The translations under genes and the position numbers were made by a program. 64,000 nucleotides of DNA from Chromobotia macracanthus (taxonomy: Eukaryota > Chordata > Actinopteri > Cypriniformes > Botiidae): positions 2,082,001-2,146,000 of the forward strand of contig JAZGTH010000071.1 of assembly GCA_036877525.1 (NCBI GenBank). The letters are read 5' to 3'. Shown here piece by piece: positions 1-14,149 of the stretch. The notes beneath the pieces are model-generated. The model was not told the DNA's origin and made no database searches. It saw only the letters and a list, made by a program, of their open reading frames with translations. Position 1 is the stretch's first letter; every line of letters starts with the position of its first letter.

Positions 1-112
1 TTCGCAGACAGTGTGTGATGTACAATTCGTTTTGGACAGCGTCCCCCACAAAGGGATGCAAACTATGTTCCAGAGGGTTCAGAAGAATGAGAAATCTTTC
101 AAACCCTCAGGA

Positions 113-172
113 ACAGAGAGAGAGAGAGAGACAGAGAAAAGAGAGAGAGAGAAAAGAGAGAGAGACAGGGAA
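113..172. repeat. (GA)n-rich microsatellite
   Basis: Imperfect GA repeat with interspersed CAGA and AAGA units. The purine strand is the plus strand. Confidence 0.85.
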
Positions 173-3100
173 ACCCACTGGGTTCTCATTTGGCTTGTGG
201 TTTAATAACCTCGCGTGCTGAGCAGGACTAAATTCTTGACAGCACCTGAACCCTATTAGCTAACAAACTGGAGAACTTCCCAGGCATTTTCTTACCAAAC
301 GTTTTTTCTCCCTTGACGCTGTAAATGTTAGTATAGAAGAACAATAATCCATCCCTCTTTCTCCTATTTAATGAAAATGTACAAAACTTAGTACAAAAAA
401 CTTTGTACGTCAAATGTGACGCAGCAAAAACGTGACGTACATTTTAACATTATGCACCGATACATTTGTCGTTTTATCATTGTAAAAAGTACGCCTGTTT
501 TGCTGTATTGCTTCCTTTTAAGGACATTCTTTCTCTGCATGTATCAGCACAGTTATCATTACCAAGCTCTCGCTGGGTGTCAAAACATCGCTTGATCTGC
601 GTTTTAACACTAACGCTTACTTCATGTAAATTTTGGGGAATTTTTGGAAACGTTGCCAGTTTATTTTATTGCGCAGAGCGTACATGCCACGGTGCACTTA
701 AACACGACTCTGTCTACCTGATCAAACACCGCCAACAGATTTCATTAAACATATAAGCCTGCAGGATTCACAGATGTTGTGCGACTGTATACACCTTCTA
801 TTACACTACACCAAATTACAGAGAACCCATGTAGTCGACACACCACACACAGACACACACACAATAACCACACACAGGGATTTTGAAGGCTTTGAAAGTC
901 TCTTGCTGAATTGAGCCATTGTTTTGTTTTTAACATTGTCAAGGAAAACCTTCACTCTGATTTTCAACATTCACTCTCTCTGGTAGAGGACAGGTTAGGA
1001 CTTGAAGATATGAGAAGATACGAGTAGAATTGTGCTATCTGTTTCTGTGGTATTTCTTTCTCTCTCACACACACAGCAACGTATGTGTGCCTGAAACACT
1101 GCGATACCTCTGTCTGTTTTCTTAACATATTTGTGAAAGGTCACGGCCTGTGTGTACACGTGTTTGCGTGACCCCGGTGTCCTGTTGACACAAACCTGAC
1201 ATCTCAACCAATCAAACTCCTGTCTTTTCGTAAGCATTGCCAAACGATCCCTTACTAGCCAATAAATCCAGGTGTAGGTGTGCCAAGTTACCATGACGAC
1301 AAGCTGTTTTCAGGTTCTGTACTAGTATGGTATAGAATGAAAAAGTATAGTATAGACTAGCCATGCAAAAAAGAGAGAGAAACAGAGAGAGCTGACGGAG
1401 TCATGAGGGTTGTTCTACAACTGCTGCACTGTTTACAAAGCTTACTTCCTGTCAGCAGAGACGTTTAACTTGAACTGAGATAAAAAGAGACAAAGACAGA
1501 TCGATCCTGGTTTAATTAAACCTCCAAAATTATCTCTCTCTCTGCCTCCCTTCCTATCAACTGTGAACTCGCACCTGCACACACAGAAATGACCCTAACC
1601 TCACCCCTCGAGTGGGCCTGCAGGGAGACGCCGCACGGTTTACATTCATTGTGTGCTTGTGTGAGTGTGGGTGGTTTGGGTTTAATCTGTTCTGCTTGCT
1701 CGTAACAAAGTGCAGGCCTGGTATAAACTGACCCAGAGGCCAAGAAGCCTCCAACCTGAGTGATACAGCGTGTATACAGCCATTTCTCAAAGTTGCATGT
1801 TAACCTCACGCTGTACAATTAACATTATTAGCAGTGTGTGTCTGGACAATCATTTTCAGTCAGATTCGGGGTGCACAAAGATGTGTTTACAAGACAGCAG
1901 ACTGAAGAAAGCACTTATTCATATGGACAAAGAGAATTACTGATCACAAACTCTACACACATGTATGTGTATAATCATTTAAAGTCATTTCGATCTAGGA
2001 ATCATAGTTTGAGTTCTATGCACTGAAGTAAAAAAAACTTTTCTGGGTCAAAAAGGAAAATCTCTGTCAACAATTAAATGATTATACATAATTTCCCTTT
2101 TCACACTAGTGCATAAAACTTACAAAATGTTTTTGGGTCAAAGTGACAGAAATTGTTGGGGCAGGTCACTTTTTTTCCACAGTTTTCAGAGAGCGGTCTC
2201 AATGGGCATGGCTCCTGAACTGAAAAACGGATGCACTCCATGCTGATAGGCAGTAGACATCTCACTGGAGAAGTGAGAAAGACGCGGCGTTCTCAAATTT
2301 AACGACTAAAAAGAGAAGTTTGTGAGAACAAAATGTACAAAAAGCTGAGCAGGTCACCAACCTCCTGCCACAGCAGAGAGGATCCAGACTTCGAACACTG
2401 ACTGACACGGTTTAACTGAGATTGATACTGAGGTCAGGTGGGATATCGAAGGGTGATTTGTTCAGAAGTTCAACAGAGTTCATCCATGCTCCGACTGTTT
2501 AATACCAAAAATCGTGTGTTTGTTTGCATTCGTGAGAGAGAACGGCCTGCGACTGTCAAAATGCCACCAAAACAGTGTCGAGGAGGAAACATGTCTGTGT
2601 GTGAAAAGGAAAGGGACGACAATCTTCCATCCAAAGATTTTAAGGTGACTCAACATTGAGCGGGAAAACCACATCCTGAGATTTGTTTGCGGCTAGTACA
2701 TGATAAGACGACAGCCAGCTGCACAATGACTGGAGACGCAGAAACAATGGAGTGTTTGTTAGAATACTTTTCTTTCAGTTCTCAAAAAATAAAAAAATGT
2801 GCTAAACTTCAGAAACTAAAACTATTAGCTTAGCCACTGTTTCTGAATTCAAGCTAACACCCCAATGCTTTCACGCAGATACAGCTTTATACAATACCTG
2901 CAGAAAAAAACTAAATGCTACTGAATATCCTTTCACCCAAAAAAACATTACATTTTGAAAAAAAAAGGGTTTTGATCGCCGTTTCACATTGATCATAAAA
3001 AAATTTACAGGATAACCAAGTGGACATTTGTTCAGTTCCAAAGTAATGTCACAATCGAAACCATCTGTTTATATAATTCAAGCTATAAAGTTTTCTGGCG

Positions 3101-3330
3101 ATGCATGTCTGTTACGTGGGCCTAATTATGTCTTGGGTGTGTGCGCGTTTGCTTGTCTGAGTTTATGGACAGCCGTAGCTGGAGGTAAGTTTACATGTCA
3201 GAATCGTAATAAATGGCCACATTACATTCAGAACTGCGAGCCAAAGCCAACATCGAACCAAAACAACAGGGCGAGAGAACAAAACAGGACAAGCTTCAGC
3301 CTGTGTCTTCCAGAGTCTTTAACATGGAGG

Positions 3331-3403
3331 GGGAGAGAGAGAGAGAGACAGAGAAAGAGAGAGAGAGAGACAGAGAAAGAGAGACAGAGAAAGAGAGAGA
3401 GAT
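3331..3403. repeat. (GA)n/(CAGAGA)n microsatellite
   Basis: GA dinucleotides interrupted regularly by CAGA and AAGA. Open frames through it on both strands are low-complexity Arg/Glu or Ser/Leu runs and are not genes. Confidence 0.85.
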
Positions 3404-4835
3404 GGACAGATATTGGACTGGGAGGCAGCCAGATACTCTGAGCTGTCGTGCATCAGCCCTGGTTGTTTGCCATCTAAATACAGTCTTTCCCATCCCTCTG
3501 TCCCCCTCCGTCTCTTCCTACGACAAAGTTGCAAATGGCGATTGGCGAGCCTCGTCTTGTTTTTTTTATGCACAGGGCCCAACAGTAGAGAGTGGAACAG
3601 TTTACGGTTTAGTTTACAGAACTGTTATGGTACTTTTGTATTTGGATAACTACGTCCTTTAACTGTTGATCACATACATGCGTTTTATAGCTGGCAAACA
3701 TTAACGTTCGGTTTTCTGCGCTAAAATTAACATTGCGATTGAAAATTGGGCCTATTTAAAAGTGTTGTCATGGTTACATGATTTACTTGACCGAAACAGT
3801 CGAGGTTTTGTCAAAACTGCAAGAGTTCATTAGAATGGACTGAAAATAATAAACAAATGAGTCAAAACTCACTTGTTTACAATCCTAATGAAACTTTCTC
3901 AAAGCATGCTGTCATCACATTAATTACGACTCCTGTGCTAAAAACAATTAAGACTTTAAGCCAATCGTGCCCTTCACTGATTGTTTTACACACACATGTA
4001 ACCAAAAATAACTATGACATTTTTGGTGGGACCAATAAAAAAAATGGCCAGCAACAAATTCTTACTGCCGAAGCGGCTGCTTTTTTCCCCAATTTTTTCT
4101 GAAAATCTGATAAGCCCTCACATTTTTTACTGCAAATGTTGGCATGCTGGCAGGAGTTAAATCGACCGGACCTCTTATTTTCTACTGAAAAGCACTTCAT
4201 GGCACGAAACAGAGAGAGAGAGAGAGCGAGAGATATAAGAGAAACGTTCCCTCGCTTTCTGCCCACTGGAAATGCGCTTGACCACACGCTGAAATGCGGA
4301 ATGCAACTGAAATGCGAGCTTCCCCTTTTTCTTGGCAGTTTCGCTCGCCGCTCGCCTCCCTGCTGCTCTTAATTACCAAACGCCACATCCTTGTGTAACC
4401 AAACCCTTCTCTCTCTCAGCCCCTCCCCTCCCTGCCTTTATCTGCGCTCTTCATTTGCTCAGTGCTCTCCGGCCCAAAAACTTCAGCTGCGGCTGCCAGA
4501 GTTGAAAGTTCACATGCTTGGTGCTCACGCAAGGCTCGGGCTCTGCTGAGCTATCACACACAGACCCACACACGGACAGACACAAAGACACACACACACA
4601 CACACTTCCTAATAAGTGTGGCTGCAACCTTGCAGCTGCTAGCCAGGTAAACACACACACAGCAGCTCACTGTGCAGATGTCTAGACCTGCGTAATAAAG
4701 AATAAATAGAGTATGAGACAGAGGGCACGAGAAAACAGCAGGGAGGATAAAAAAACCTGAATCTTTCCTACACCTGGATATCCGTCAACTCCCCCTTCTC
4801 TGTTTAAAAACATAACCAACACTAACACTTCCTGT

Positions 4836-4925
4836 CACTCAACTGGTTGAGCACAGCACTAGTAATGCAAAGGTCACAGGTCTGAAATACTTTTATAAAG
4901 GTGCAACTGTGAAAGCTGATGGAAG
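4836..4925 (+). repeat. tRNA-derived SINE relic
   Basis: AACTGGTTGAGCACAGCAC followed by AATGCAAAGGTCACAGGTCT resembles the A-box and B-box halves of a tRNA-headed SINE. The B box is degraded (AGGTCTGAAAT against GGTTCGANTCC). The tail merges into unrecognised sequence. Confidence 0.5.
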
Positions 4926-7629
4926 TACTGAAACGCTTCACTGTGTTTCATTCTGATTCATCTGTAGATTCATTTGTGACATTCCAGAATTTTGTAATGA
5001 GGGGATTTTGATCGTTCTGTTTTAGAAGTTCTGATTCATTTGAAATACCCCCCCTTTTCCTTGGTGTTTTCCAAAACTGTTTCCCGGCCAAGCATGTGAC
5101 TTCACCAGTCAAATTTACCCACGGATTCTTTAAAAACACAACGACAGCTTATAAAACAATAACATAAAAATAAGTAAACGTAATCACGGATAAACAAGAA
5201 AAATGTGATTTTTAAGTTTCAGGAAATCTGTCACTAAGTCGTCAAGGGACCAGTTGATAAGTTCCAGTCACAGGTGCCAAAAATAATGTATTGTACAAAA
5301 TTATGATGAGATCATCAAGTTACAGACAACCTCTAATGATACATAAACAGCATTTTCCTTTATTTTCAAAAGCAATCCATCTATCTCTTAAAACAAAAAC
5401 ACACCCAGTTGTTCTGAACGTAACCTCTCGATCTCTCGCTGAACTCTCTCGTTTCCTCCCCTGACCTCACTGTCTAAATAAACTCTTAACACGCAACACT
5501 ACTGGCAGTAAGGCCGCTACCCAGAGAATCGGCCAAGCCCTGCCATTCATCACAGCAAATGGATGGAGAGAGAAAGACACACACAAAACCTTGGAGAGAT
5601 TCTCTGTGCACAGACTCCTGCTGTTTGGGTCTCGTTAGACAATTTATGTTAAACACACGCACATTTTCTCAAACTGCCGTGGATGTTTTCTACACAACGT
5701 TCTCATAGCCGAGCCATGAGAACGTGCATTTTGTGTGCGGGTGTGGTTTGGTGAGCCTCAGACTGGTGAAGCTGCCACAGTCAGAATGTGTGCCAACCGC
5801 AGAGTAGCTTGGACCCGGAAAGCTTAAAGACACACACCCAGATTTCCTCCTAATAATTTGAAATGTTGCAGCAACATTTCCTGAGCAATGGTGGTGCACC
5901 AAGCCTGGGCGAGGTTCAAACGATGAGAATAAAAAGAAAAGTAACAAATACTTTAATGTCACTTCATCATGCGTTTAAATTACTTTAGAGCGTAACAGAT
6001 AAATATCAGAGCTGACAATTACACATTAAAATATATATTGTTAAAGGGTTAAAAATGTTTTGTTATTTCATATCACTCAATCCCATCTGCTATGTGATCA
6101 CACAACAAAGAAATTACCAACATCGGTGACGTCATAATTTTCCTGTCCTATTCCGAGCAGCATTTTCCCACTGTGATGCATCACGTCAGTTGCCAAGAAA
6201 CCTGTGAGGGTTTGTTGCTAGGTTACCAGCGATACAGGTCACCTCCTGCGGTAGATCGGAAACTCGAGTGTGATGTCAGAACTTTGCTGCACAGAAACGA
6301 CAAGTTCCTAGAAACAAGGTCTCGTGTGTGGGTTGGGGTTAAGGGTTTGTGTTTGAGGAGTGTGGGTTCAGATGTCACTAGGAACATGCGTGTGTCACTC
6401 TGAAACTATTGGTGAGGACGAGGTTGGTGGGGTTGAGCTGATGAGACCAAATTGGGCGCTGGTTTGTGTGCACGTCTGTGCAAAGACACTATTAGAGGAA
6501 GTGGCGCATAGTGGAAGTGTAAGCGCCAGTGTGGGCGAGACAGACGCCACGTGTGTTGGGTAGCACCACATCACACTGTGCACTGAAAGTAAGACCGGAC
6601 CGCAAAGGGTGCCGTGGGGGACCCCCTTGTGCAGCACGTTGCAGTTGTTAAGACGGTATTGACGCTTGAACGTGTGCAAGGCAAACATACAAACCCAGGT
6701 AAGTGCACTCGATTTATACGTATAACTTAACAAATATGTTCAAACATACACACTTAGATAGAGAATACACACTGTGACAAAAGTAGCATAATAACCCGTG
6801 CTTCAAACTCTCTTGAGTGATGCAACTAAGCTTTGGAAGGTCTCCATGGCAACCGCACTTAGCAACAAAACCTCTAGGCGCCTCGGCTACACATGAGCGC
6901 ACATAATCACACACACACCTGCCCGTACAGCGCAAAGGTTATGTCAGGTTAAGAGAGCGTTTATTTAAACATCGGCTTTAATTTGAATAAACCAGTTACA
7001 TGGATGTTGACCGGCTAATGAACACGGTAATCATTATAAATTTATTTTTATCTTTGTGCTCAAACACATAAAACATACCATGCTAATAAACAATTAATAC
7101 TAAATATATTATGCTAATAAATATCACCACAATACAGTGAAACCACTGCAACAATAAACTCTAATATGATCATTTTCTTGAAATACTACATATAGGTCAA
7201 GTATATTAATTCACATTACCACAGGTTTAATGTATAGTGGGACGATTTATGTTAGTATAATATTTTTAACTTTTAAAATTATGCTAGCATGGTATATTTT
7301 ACGTTTATTTGGCTACTTATATAAAATTTAAATATGAAATGGTACATTTATGAATACAGGATAACATATTTCATATATGTGCCCCAAAAACATAAACATA
7401 CTATGTTAATATAAAGGATCTATGCTAATGTAAAAATGCCAACATAATTCTCTCCGCAACTCAATATTACGCGTTTTAAAACGTGTAAGACTAAAAAAAG
7501 ATTATATACTGTACTATACTAAAGGTCTTGTCTAAAAAAAGATACATTTTTATATAGCTCTCATACAGGCTAATAGTGCTGATGTCTTCTATACGGCTGG
7601 TTTTGCATTTTCTCTGTTAATTTCTTTAC

Positions 7630-7920
7630 TGTATCAACAGCCTGCGGTAAACAGCACGTGTCCGCCTCGCGTCTAATGACTCAGCAGCATCTGTTCGTCT
7701 GGAAAGCTGTAACCGCCACAGGCGCGTTCACGAGCTCGCCAAGACGTGCGCAGGCACGATGAGTTACGCTAAAATTACAGGGTGCAAACGCTGCAGCCTG
7801 AGTAAAATGTATGACATTCTACCGTGGTAAACTTCTCACGCATCATCAAAACAAGACCGGTCCCTCCCTCGACTCAACTCTCCACATTCCTGGCCTGCGT
7901 GAAGGTGTGTGCACTTCCAC
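7630..7920. promoter_or_regulatory. CpG-rich patch in presumed intron 2 with E-box and MARE/ARE site
   Basis: In otherwise AT-rich sequence this patch is rich in CpG. It contains a CACGTG E-box (gcacgtgtcc) and ATGACTCAGCA at 7676-7686, which matches both the antioxidant response element RTGACNNNGC and a small-Maf/AP-1 site. It also has CACGAGCTCG and GACGTGCGC. It could be an intronic enhancer. No conservation could be computed. Confidence 0.3.
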
Positions 7921-10900
7921 AAATCATTATGAAACACTACATGCAGTGGGTGTAACAATGTTTACATAAAGAAGAGCGACTGGATTTGACACGGCCAGAA
8001 AATGTGCGCTCTCAGCAAATGTGGCCATAGTGTTGCACAAGCAAATGGTGACTTCGACGCTTGTACTAGATAGCTATTTTAGGTTCAGTTTTGTACAGAC
8101 CAGCTCACTTCGGAACTGGCTTTCTAGCCGATAAGATCGACAAGACTCTGCTCTGCAAACATGTCATTCTGGATTCTTATCGTCGGGACACCATCCCTAT
8201 AAGACGGTTTTTCGGTTCTTGGGATTTCACTAAGCTTCATGGAGTCTGGCGCTCTGCTGCTCAGACATTCAAATTCTCGCTGTTTTAAATAAGCGCAGCC
8301 ATGTAAATGTCTGTCTGAAAGAGTGAGAGACAATCCCTTCTTAAAGGGTCACCACACGCACAGAAATAACCATAAGCTTACTTATTCTTTTCTGCACTTG
8401 AAAAATCTACGTACAGCTGTCTTCCATTACAGGTTATTGGGTGGATATTTTAAAGGTTCCTTTAATGGCTCTGCATAAGGAGTCTGAACCAAAACAAAGT
8501 ACCATATTGCACTTCTTCGTCATATAGAACGAGGCTGCAGTTTGTATGTTTAGCATGGCTAGCAAACATACAGCGCAAAACACTCGACTTGACCTAGTTT
8601 CTTCAGGAAGTGATGTGTGAACAGTTTAGGTTTGCATGATAAATAAAACATTGTTTGGCTAAACAGATTTCAGCGTACACTACATAGCTGAGCTTTGTGG
8701 CTAGCAAGCTACGAAAACTGTGTGGCGTTATTTAATGTAACACACATTAAGTAACGTTCCAACACAGCATACTACACAGTTAAACTGCTGGGTTTGTTGA
8801 AAAAAAATCGTGGTTGTGCTAAGCAGTTACATTATAAAAATGTTCAGGTTATATAATGAGCAACTGATTTCCTCAAGCTAAAGAAATCTATAAAAGCATT
8901 TGCTTCCATTTGTTAAAAAAACTAAAATAATAATAATAACAAACTAAAATTAGTAATAAATTCAAGTTACTGTAAGAAAAATTTCAAAATGTAACAAGAA
9001 AAATGTAAAATATTAAACAATTAAAGATTAAAAAAATAGTTAACGAAACTTTACTGACATCTATTAAAACATTGATCATGGATTTCTATTCGACAGCTGC
9101 CTGGGGGAGGGGCTAAACGATTAGGGAACTTGATGACATCATCTGGAATCAAAAGAAATTTAAGAGGCCAAGCAAGTGAATACATTTATGGTTTGCGAAA
9201 GAGTTCATTTAGACAAAAACATTTTTTTTAACATTGACTGAAGTTGGTTTTTAAACAATTCTAAGCTATTAGCAAGATGAGAGAAAACTAAAATATACAC
9301 TATACATGAAATACTTTTCTGAAAAAAACACAGAGAAGCATCTGGAAACCACAGATTACACTGCCACAGACTGGCATAGTCATTCAGAGAGAAATCAGAG
9401 AGAAACCAGAGAGCGAGAGAGAGATTAAAACACGCCAACTATGCAGAGGGAATATTATCTTAATCTGAAAACATTTAGTTCCAGTAGATGTTTCCTTAAG
9501 ATTGCCCCTCTCACGCAGGGGCTTTGGGAAGCCCTGTACGCCTTGTCACTACAATTACCACAGCCAATGGCTGGAGAGGAATCTCATATTTATGTCTGTT
9601 TTTCCTCCTCCCTCCATCCCTAAGCCTTTAATAAGAGAACAAGAAAAGCAGAGAGAGTGAGAGATCTTCTCCACTATTACTCTTAAACAACCTCAGCCCT
9701 GCTACCCGCCCAAGCCTGGTTGATCGCTATCTGGCAGCGCCATTGTGTCTGCACCAGGCTTGTTTTGCTTTGCATTACATGTACGGAGGTGGGCGCTCCG
9801 ACATCAGGGTCTCCAACAACAGTTTGCCATTACACCATTACAAAAAGCAAAGTTTGTTTGTTTTCTGTAAACCCTTTGTTTGTATCGTAGCTTTGGCTCT
9901 AGAGCTAGCGGCGCAAGTTTGGCGTACGATAACAAGTCTGTAAAATACGATGCTAGCTCGTTTTTAAGCTACAGGGCGGGGCTCACTGCTTTATTTCTGG
10001 CTGAGGGAATGTGACACATATTTCAGAATGGCTGTCTGCTTTCAGTTAGGCAACAATAATTGCAGCTTCCAAAAATAAAATGCGTGGCCATATATTTCTA
10101 CTGCTGTTTATATCTGCTGAACAGCTGGTCATTTATTGTTTCTCAAACGGTCTCAGCTGTTGCCTAAACTGTTAAGGGTGAAAGAGAAAAGAAGAGAGAA
10201 AATTAAAAGCAGCCAATAATGACAGAGGAATCGCCAATGTTTGAAAAAGAGGCTAAAAGACAGTGAAAGAAACAGTAACATCACAAGACTGTTAAGTTGT
10301 AGTTTGGTTTTCTGCAGACACCCGATATGGGGCCTCTCTCTCTCTTTTAAGTTTACCATGATTTTCTCTGTGTGCAGATCAGGGTATCCTGTTTACATAC
10401 CTCAGGCCAACACATGAAAGCGGGCGGCTACAAGAGCCCCCAACCAGACATGTTGGAAAACTGCTCGTACAGGCTTGCCGTGCCCAAAAAACAGCACAAC
10501 AATGGCACGTTTGTGTAATCGCAACACAATCGCTGGGAGAGATTTTTGCCCCTTGCTGGACTGAGGTGCCATTGGGGGCTGGGAAGGGGGCAGATGGCCA
10601 ACACACGCACCTGCTTTGGAGAGCCATGCCAAAATTGCATTACCATGGAACAAACTGCAATTTGGAAGAAAGCCAAAAAGGAAGAGGATAGGAGGTTCGA
10701 TCGGGAGGTGGGCAGCCTGTGGCGAATTTACAGTGAGGGTGTATGTGCATGGATACATGTATGAATGGGAACAGTGTGGAATTTAACCATTTCTGGTCTA
10801 CTAAACAATTTTACTACTCTTCATAATGTGATAAAGCTCCACCCCACCAAAACCAGCAAACGACCTACACTGCAAGGCAGCACACCGCTGACATAATCTC

Positions 10901-11654
10901 AGTTTAAGTGTTGAAATTTAAAATCCGGTCGAGATGAGTTGTTGGGGGGAAGACACAGCGTGCACAAGGTTTAAGCACAACTGTAAACAAAACGGTTTTG
11001 CTATTCAGTTGTACGTAGCACACATACACACCACACTGTGTAAACAGGGACTGCATGTGTGCACACGCCTGGCTTTGGGTTTGAAGTTAACTAGTTGGGT
11101 TCAGGTTTGGGAGAAGGCTTCTGGTTTGGGGTTACTGGTTAATCTCTGGGTTTCCTTTCTCTTCCTCAACTTTCAAAGAACTATAAAAAAAAAGAAGAGA
11201 CGTTTATCATGTCCTTCTTTTCAGCAGCGAGAAGAATTGTCAGAACCTTGCACTGATTTTTTCACCAGCCCGGTTCGCACTGATCAAGTTAAGATAAATT
11301 AAAAAAGCGAGCGAGCGAGCGTGCTACAGTGCCTTCAACACAAAGAATGCTAGATAGTGGCGACGAACGCTTGATTGTCAGTTGTTGTCACGGCCCTGTC
11401 ACCACAACGGCAAGATCTCAACACTGTGAAAACACAAGTTCTGTTCTTTTGTTTTATTAGCCAAATCCCAAGCCATGAGAACAGACTAAATAGTGCAAAT
11501 ATTCTGAATGAAAAATGTTGTAAAGTTTACTGACATGGGTATTAGCAAACAGTTGGATCGAGATCAGATGTGTTCTTGGTAAAGTTTTAAGTTTCTACAA
11601 AAAACAGGAATTCTGAAAACAAAGCATTAGATGGCTTTATCTGGAGCAATAGGT

Positions 11655-11690
11655 AACCAGTCAATAAAGTCATTGTTTTATTGACTGGTT
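11655..11690. repeat. Perfect 14-bp hairpin
   Basis: AACCAGTCAATAAA is followed after an 8-base loop by its exact reverse complement TTTATTGACTGGTT. No U-run follows and the surrounding sequence is non-coding, so this is a DNA palindrome of unknown role. Confidence 0.8.
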
Positions 11691-12345
11691 TATCATTATA
11701 GCAGAGGAAATGATCAGATCACTAAACTATCCTGCAGAGGCTGATGAGTCAGTGTTTGGCAGAACTAGTACAAAAGACTTTCTATGACTCTTTACCATCC
11801 AATCAAAAGACTGAAACTATGAAGTTATTCAGCACTGTCACTGGACTAAAACAGCTGAATGTCATGAACTGTCATATTAATGTTCAAATACAAATAACAT
11901 TATATTACATCAATACATTGATTCATTATGATAAGAGTTACAAAAAAAGAAAACATTAATCAGAATTTGGGGAATAGATACATTTGATTGTCACAGTAAA
12001 AAATCCATAATGGATTTAAAGATATGATTAAAAAACGTAACTATGTTGTGGGTACTTTTAAGTGTCATCAAATGTAATTGTAAAAATTAAGTATTTTCAA
12101 GGTTTTCTGAACACACTTCTGTGTGTGTGTAGTCCTAAGAAAACGGGAAGTTTGGACAGTCCTGCTGTGAGAGAACAACAGCAAGATAACACACACACAC
12201 AACCTCACTCTCAACCCTCAAACTAACAGACACAGTCTCAACACACACACACATTCTCAACATTGAAAAACACAATCAGCAGCTTCATGCTACAGACAAG
12301 GCTGGCTTAACCCTCCCTCCGGGGGAACAATCGGAGCTCGCTGCA

Positions 12346-12454
<109 letters not shown>

Positions 12455-14149
12455 CTTGAAACAGCCTCGTTCTCACTGACAGATCTGCAGCAGCGCTCTC
12501 ACGCAAGCCCTGCCTCCCCTGAGACACTTTACTGCCAACAGAAAACACACACACACTGCTTGAAAGCTTCCTCTCAGCACAAAACTAATAGTCACAGAAA
12601 TACACACAGAGATAAACGATCACCTGAACACGTGCTTTTCACCACACCAAAACATAAACTGCTACAAAAGTTTCACTTATAAAACACAGAAACGCACAAT
12701 CGTCTCATTTTGTTTCTGCGCCTCTGCACACAGGAAGTAAAGCTGATCTCTTCCTTTGTGAGTTCGAGCAAGGGTGAAAATGTGAAACGATTCAACGCTT
12801 GTTAGACGGCAAAAACGAAGGGTGAGAGAGGGCAAGTAAAGAGAGGAAAAAATGCAGAGAGGAAGACCGCAGCGTGACGGGGCGTCCAGTGACCTCTCAA
12901 GTCTGCGAGGACGGGAAACAGTGTCGGGGTCCAAAGAAAACTGCTGTCACCCTCAGGGCTTTCTTTATCAGTCTTGTCTCACAATGCTGATATTGTTCAT
13001 GGGCTTAGCTTTTTTTCCCTCCTTTCCTCCTTGTTAACACCCCTCATGCTGCGAGCCTTTTTTCTGGTGTAAGTCAGAGTGTCGTTTTTCAACGGCACAC
13101 AGAAATGAAAAGATATGAGCCACCGACTTTCTGCCAATGAGAAAAACTTCTGCCTGAATGACTGCGTAAAGGAGGGGAATTCTGATCTTTAAAATGTTTC
13201 ATTCCTAAAAGTTAAAACTTCCAAAACTCCTCTACGTGTACAGAATAAGCACGTAGGGACGAGGCAGAAACAAGCGCGACAAAATCTTGACAATGTGCCA
13301 GAAAGCTTGTCACCTGAGGTAAACAGCAAAATCTCATCAGCTTGTTCTGTAAACTCTCATTCAGAAATGTGGGGGCGGTTTCTGGTAATTTTCCTCCTCT
13401 AAGGAATTGTTTCCTGATGAGCTAATGATAATTGAGGATGTAAACATGTAAAGTTCAGATGTAAAGCTGAGGATATAAATGTGTAAAAAAACGAAATGTT
13501 ACCTGAGTTGTCAATAATGTCTGCACTAGTGCATGTTTACTAGGTAGCATAACAGTCAACTAGCTGTGACGACGAACTAATGTTTGCGTTTGAGCCACAT
13601 GCGCTAATAATTTATTGTTGTGCACAAGCATGCTGATTGCAAATTGCTTTAGAAAAACTGTTGTTGCGATTATTAGCAATTAAGGGTTTTTAACTCTATC
13701 AACAGAAAAAGCACCTGACGGCTCCAAATGTTTCAGTAAACAAGTAAACACATAAAAAGCAGAAATGAACTTTCGCCAGCCTGTTTAAAGAACGCCTGAC
13801 TCTCGCAAGACGAACCAAACAAATATTATCTTCTGTTTTCTTTCTGTAACCCTAAAATCACATGCCTGTATCTGTGATAAAACCCTCCTCTGAAATTGCG
13901 AAGGGGAACTTATGAAATGTTGGTCACAAACAGCGTTCAGATCACATTTCAAACCCGAGCATCAGGAAACATCTTTTTCCTCCTCTGAACTCAAGATAAC
14001 ACTGATCGTACACCTCCCCCAAAAACCTGCCTTTCCTTTCTCACTTTCTCACATCTTCTACCTCTCATTTAACTGTCTCCCCATTTCTGTCTCTCTCCAT
14101 CTCTTTCACCCTTTCACCAAAATTTGCATATGGTACTTAAAAGAATAAC

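Noticed and set aside
11320..11345. TACAGTGCCTTCAACAC resembling a Tc1/mariner inverted-repeat end
   Set aside because: Only part of the motif matches, and no opposite end or transposase remnant was seen nearby.
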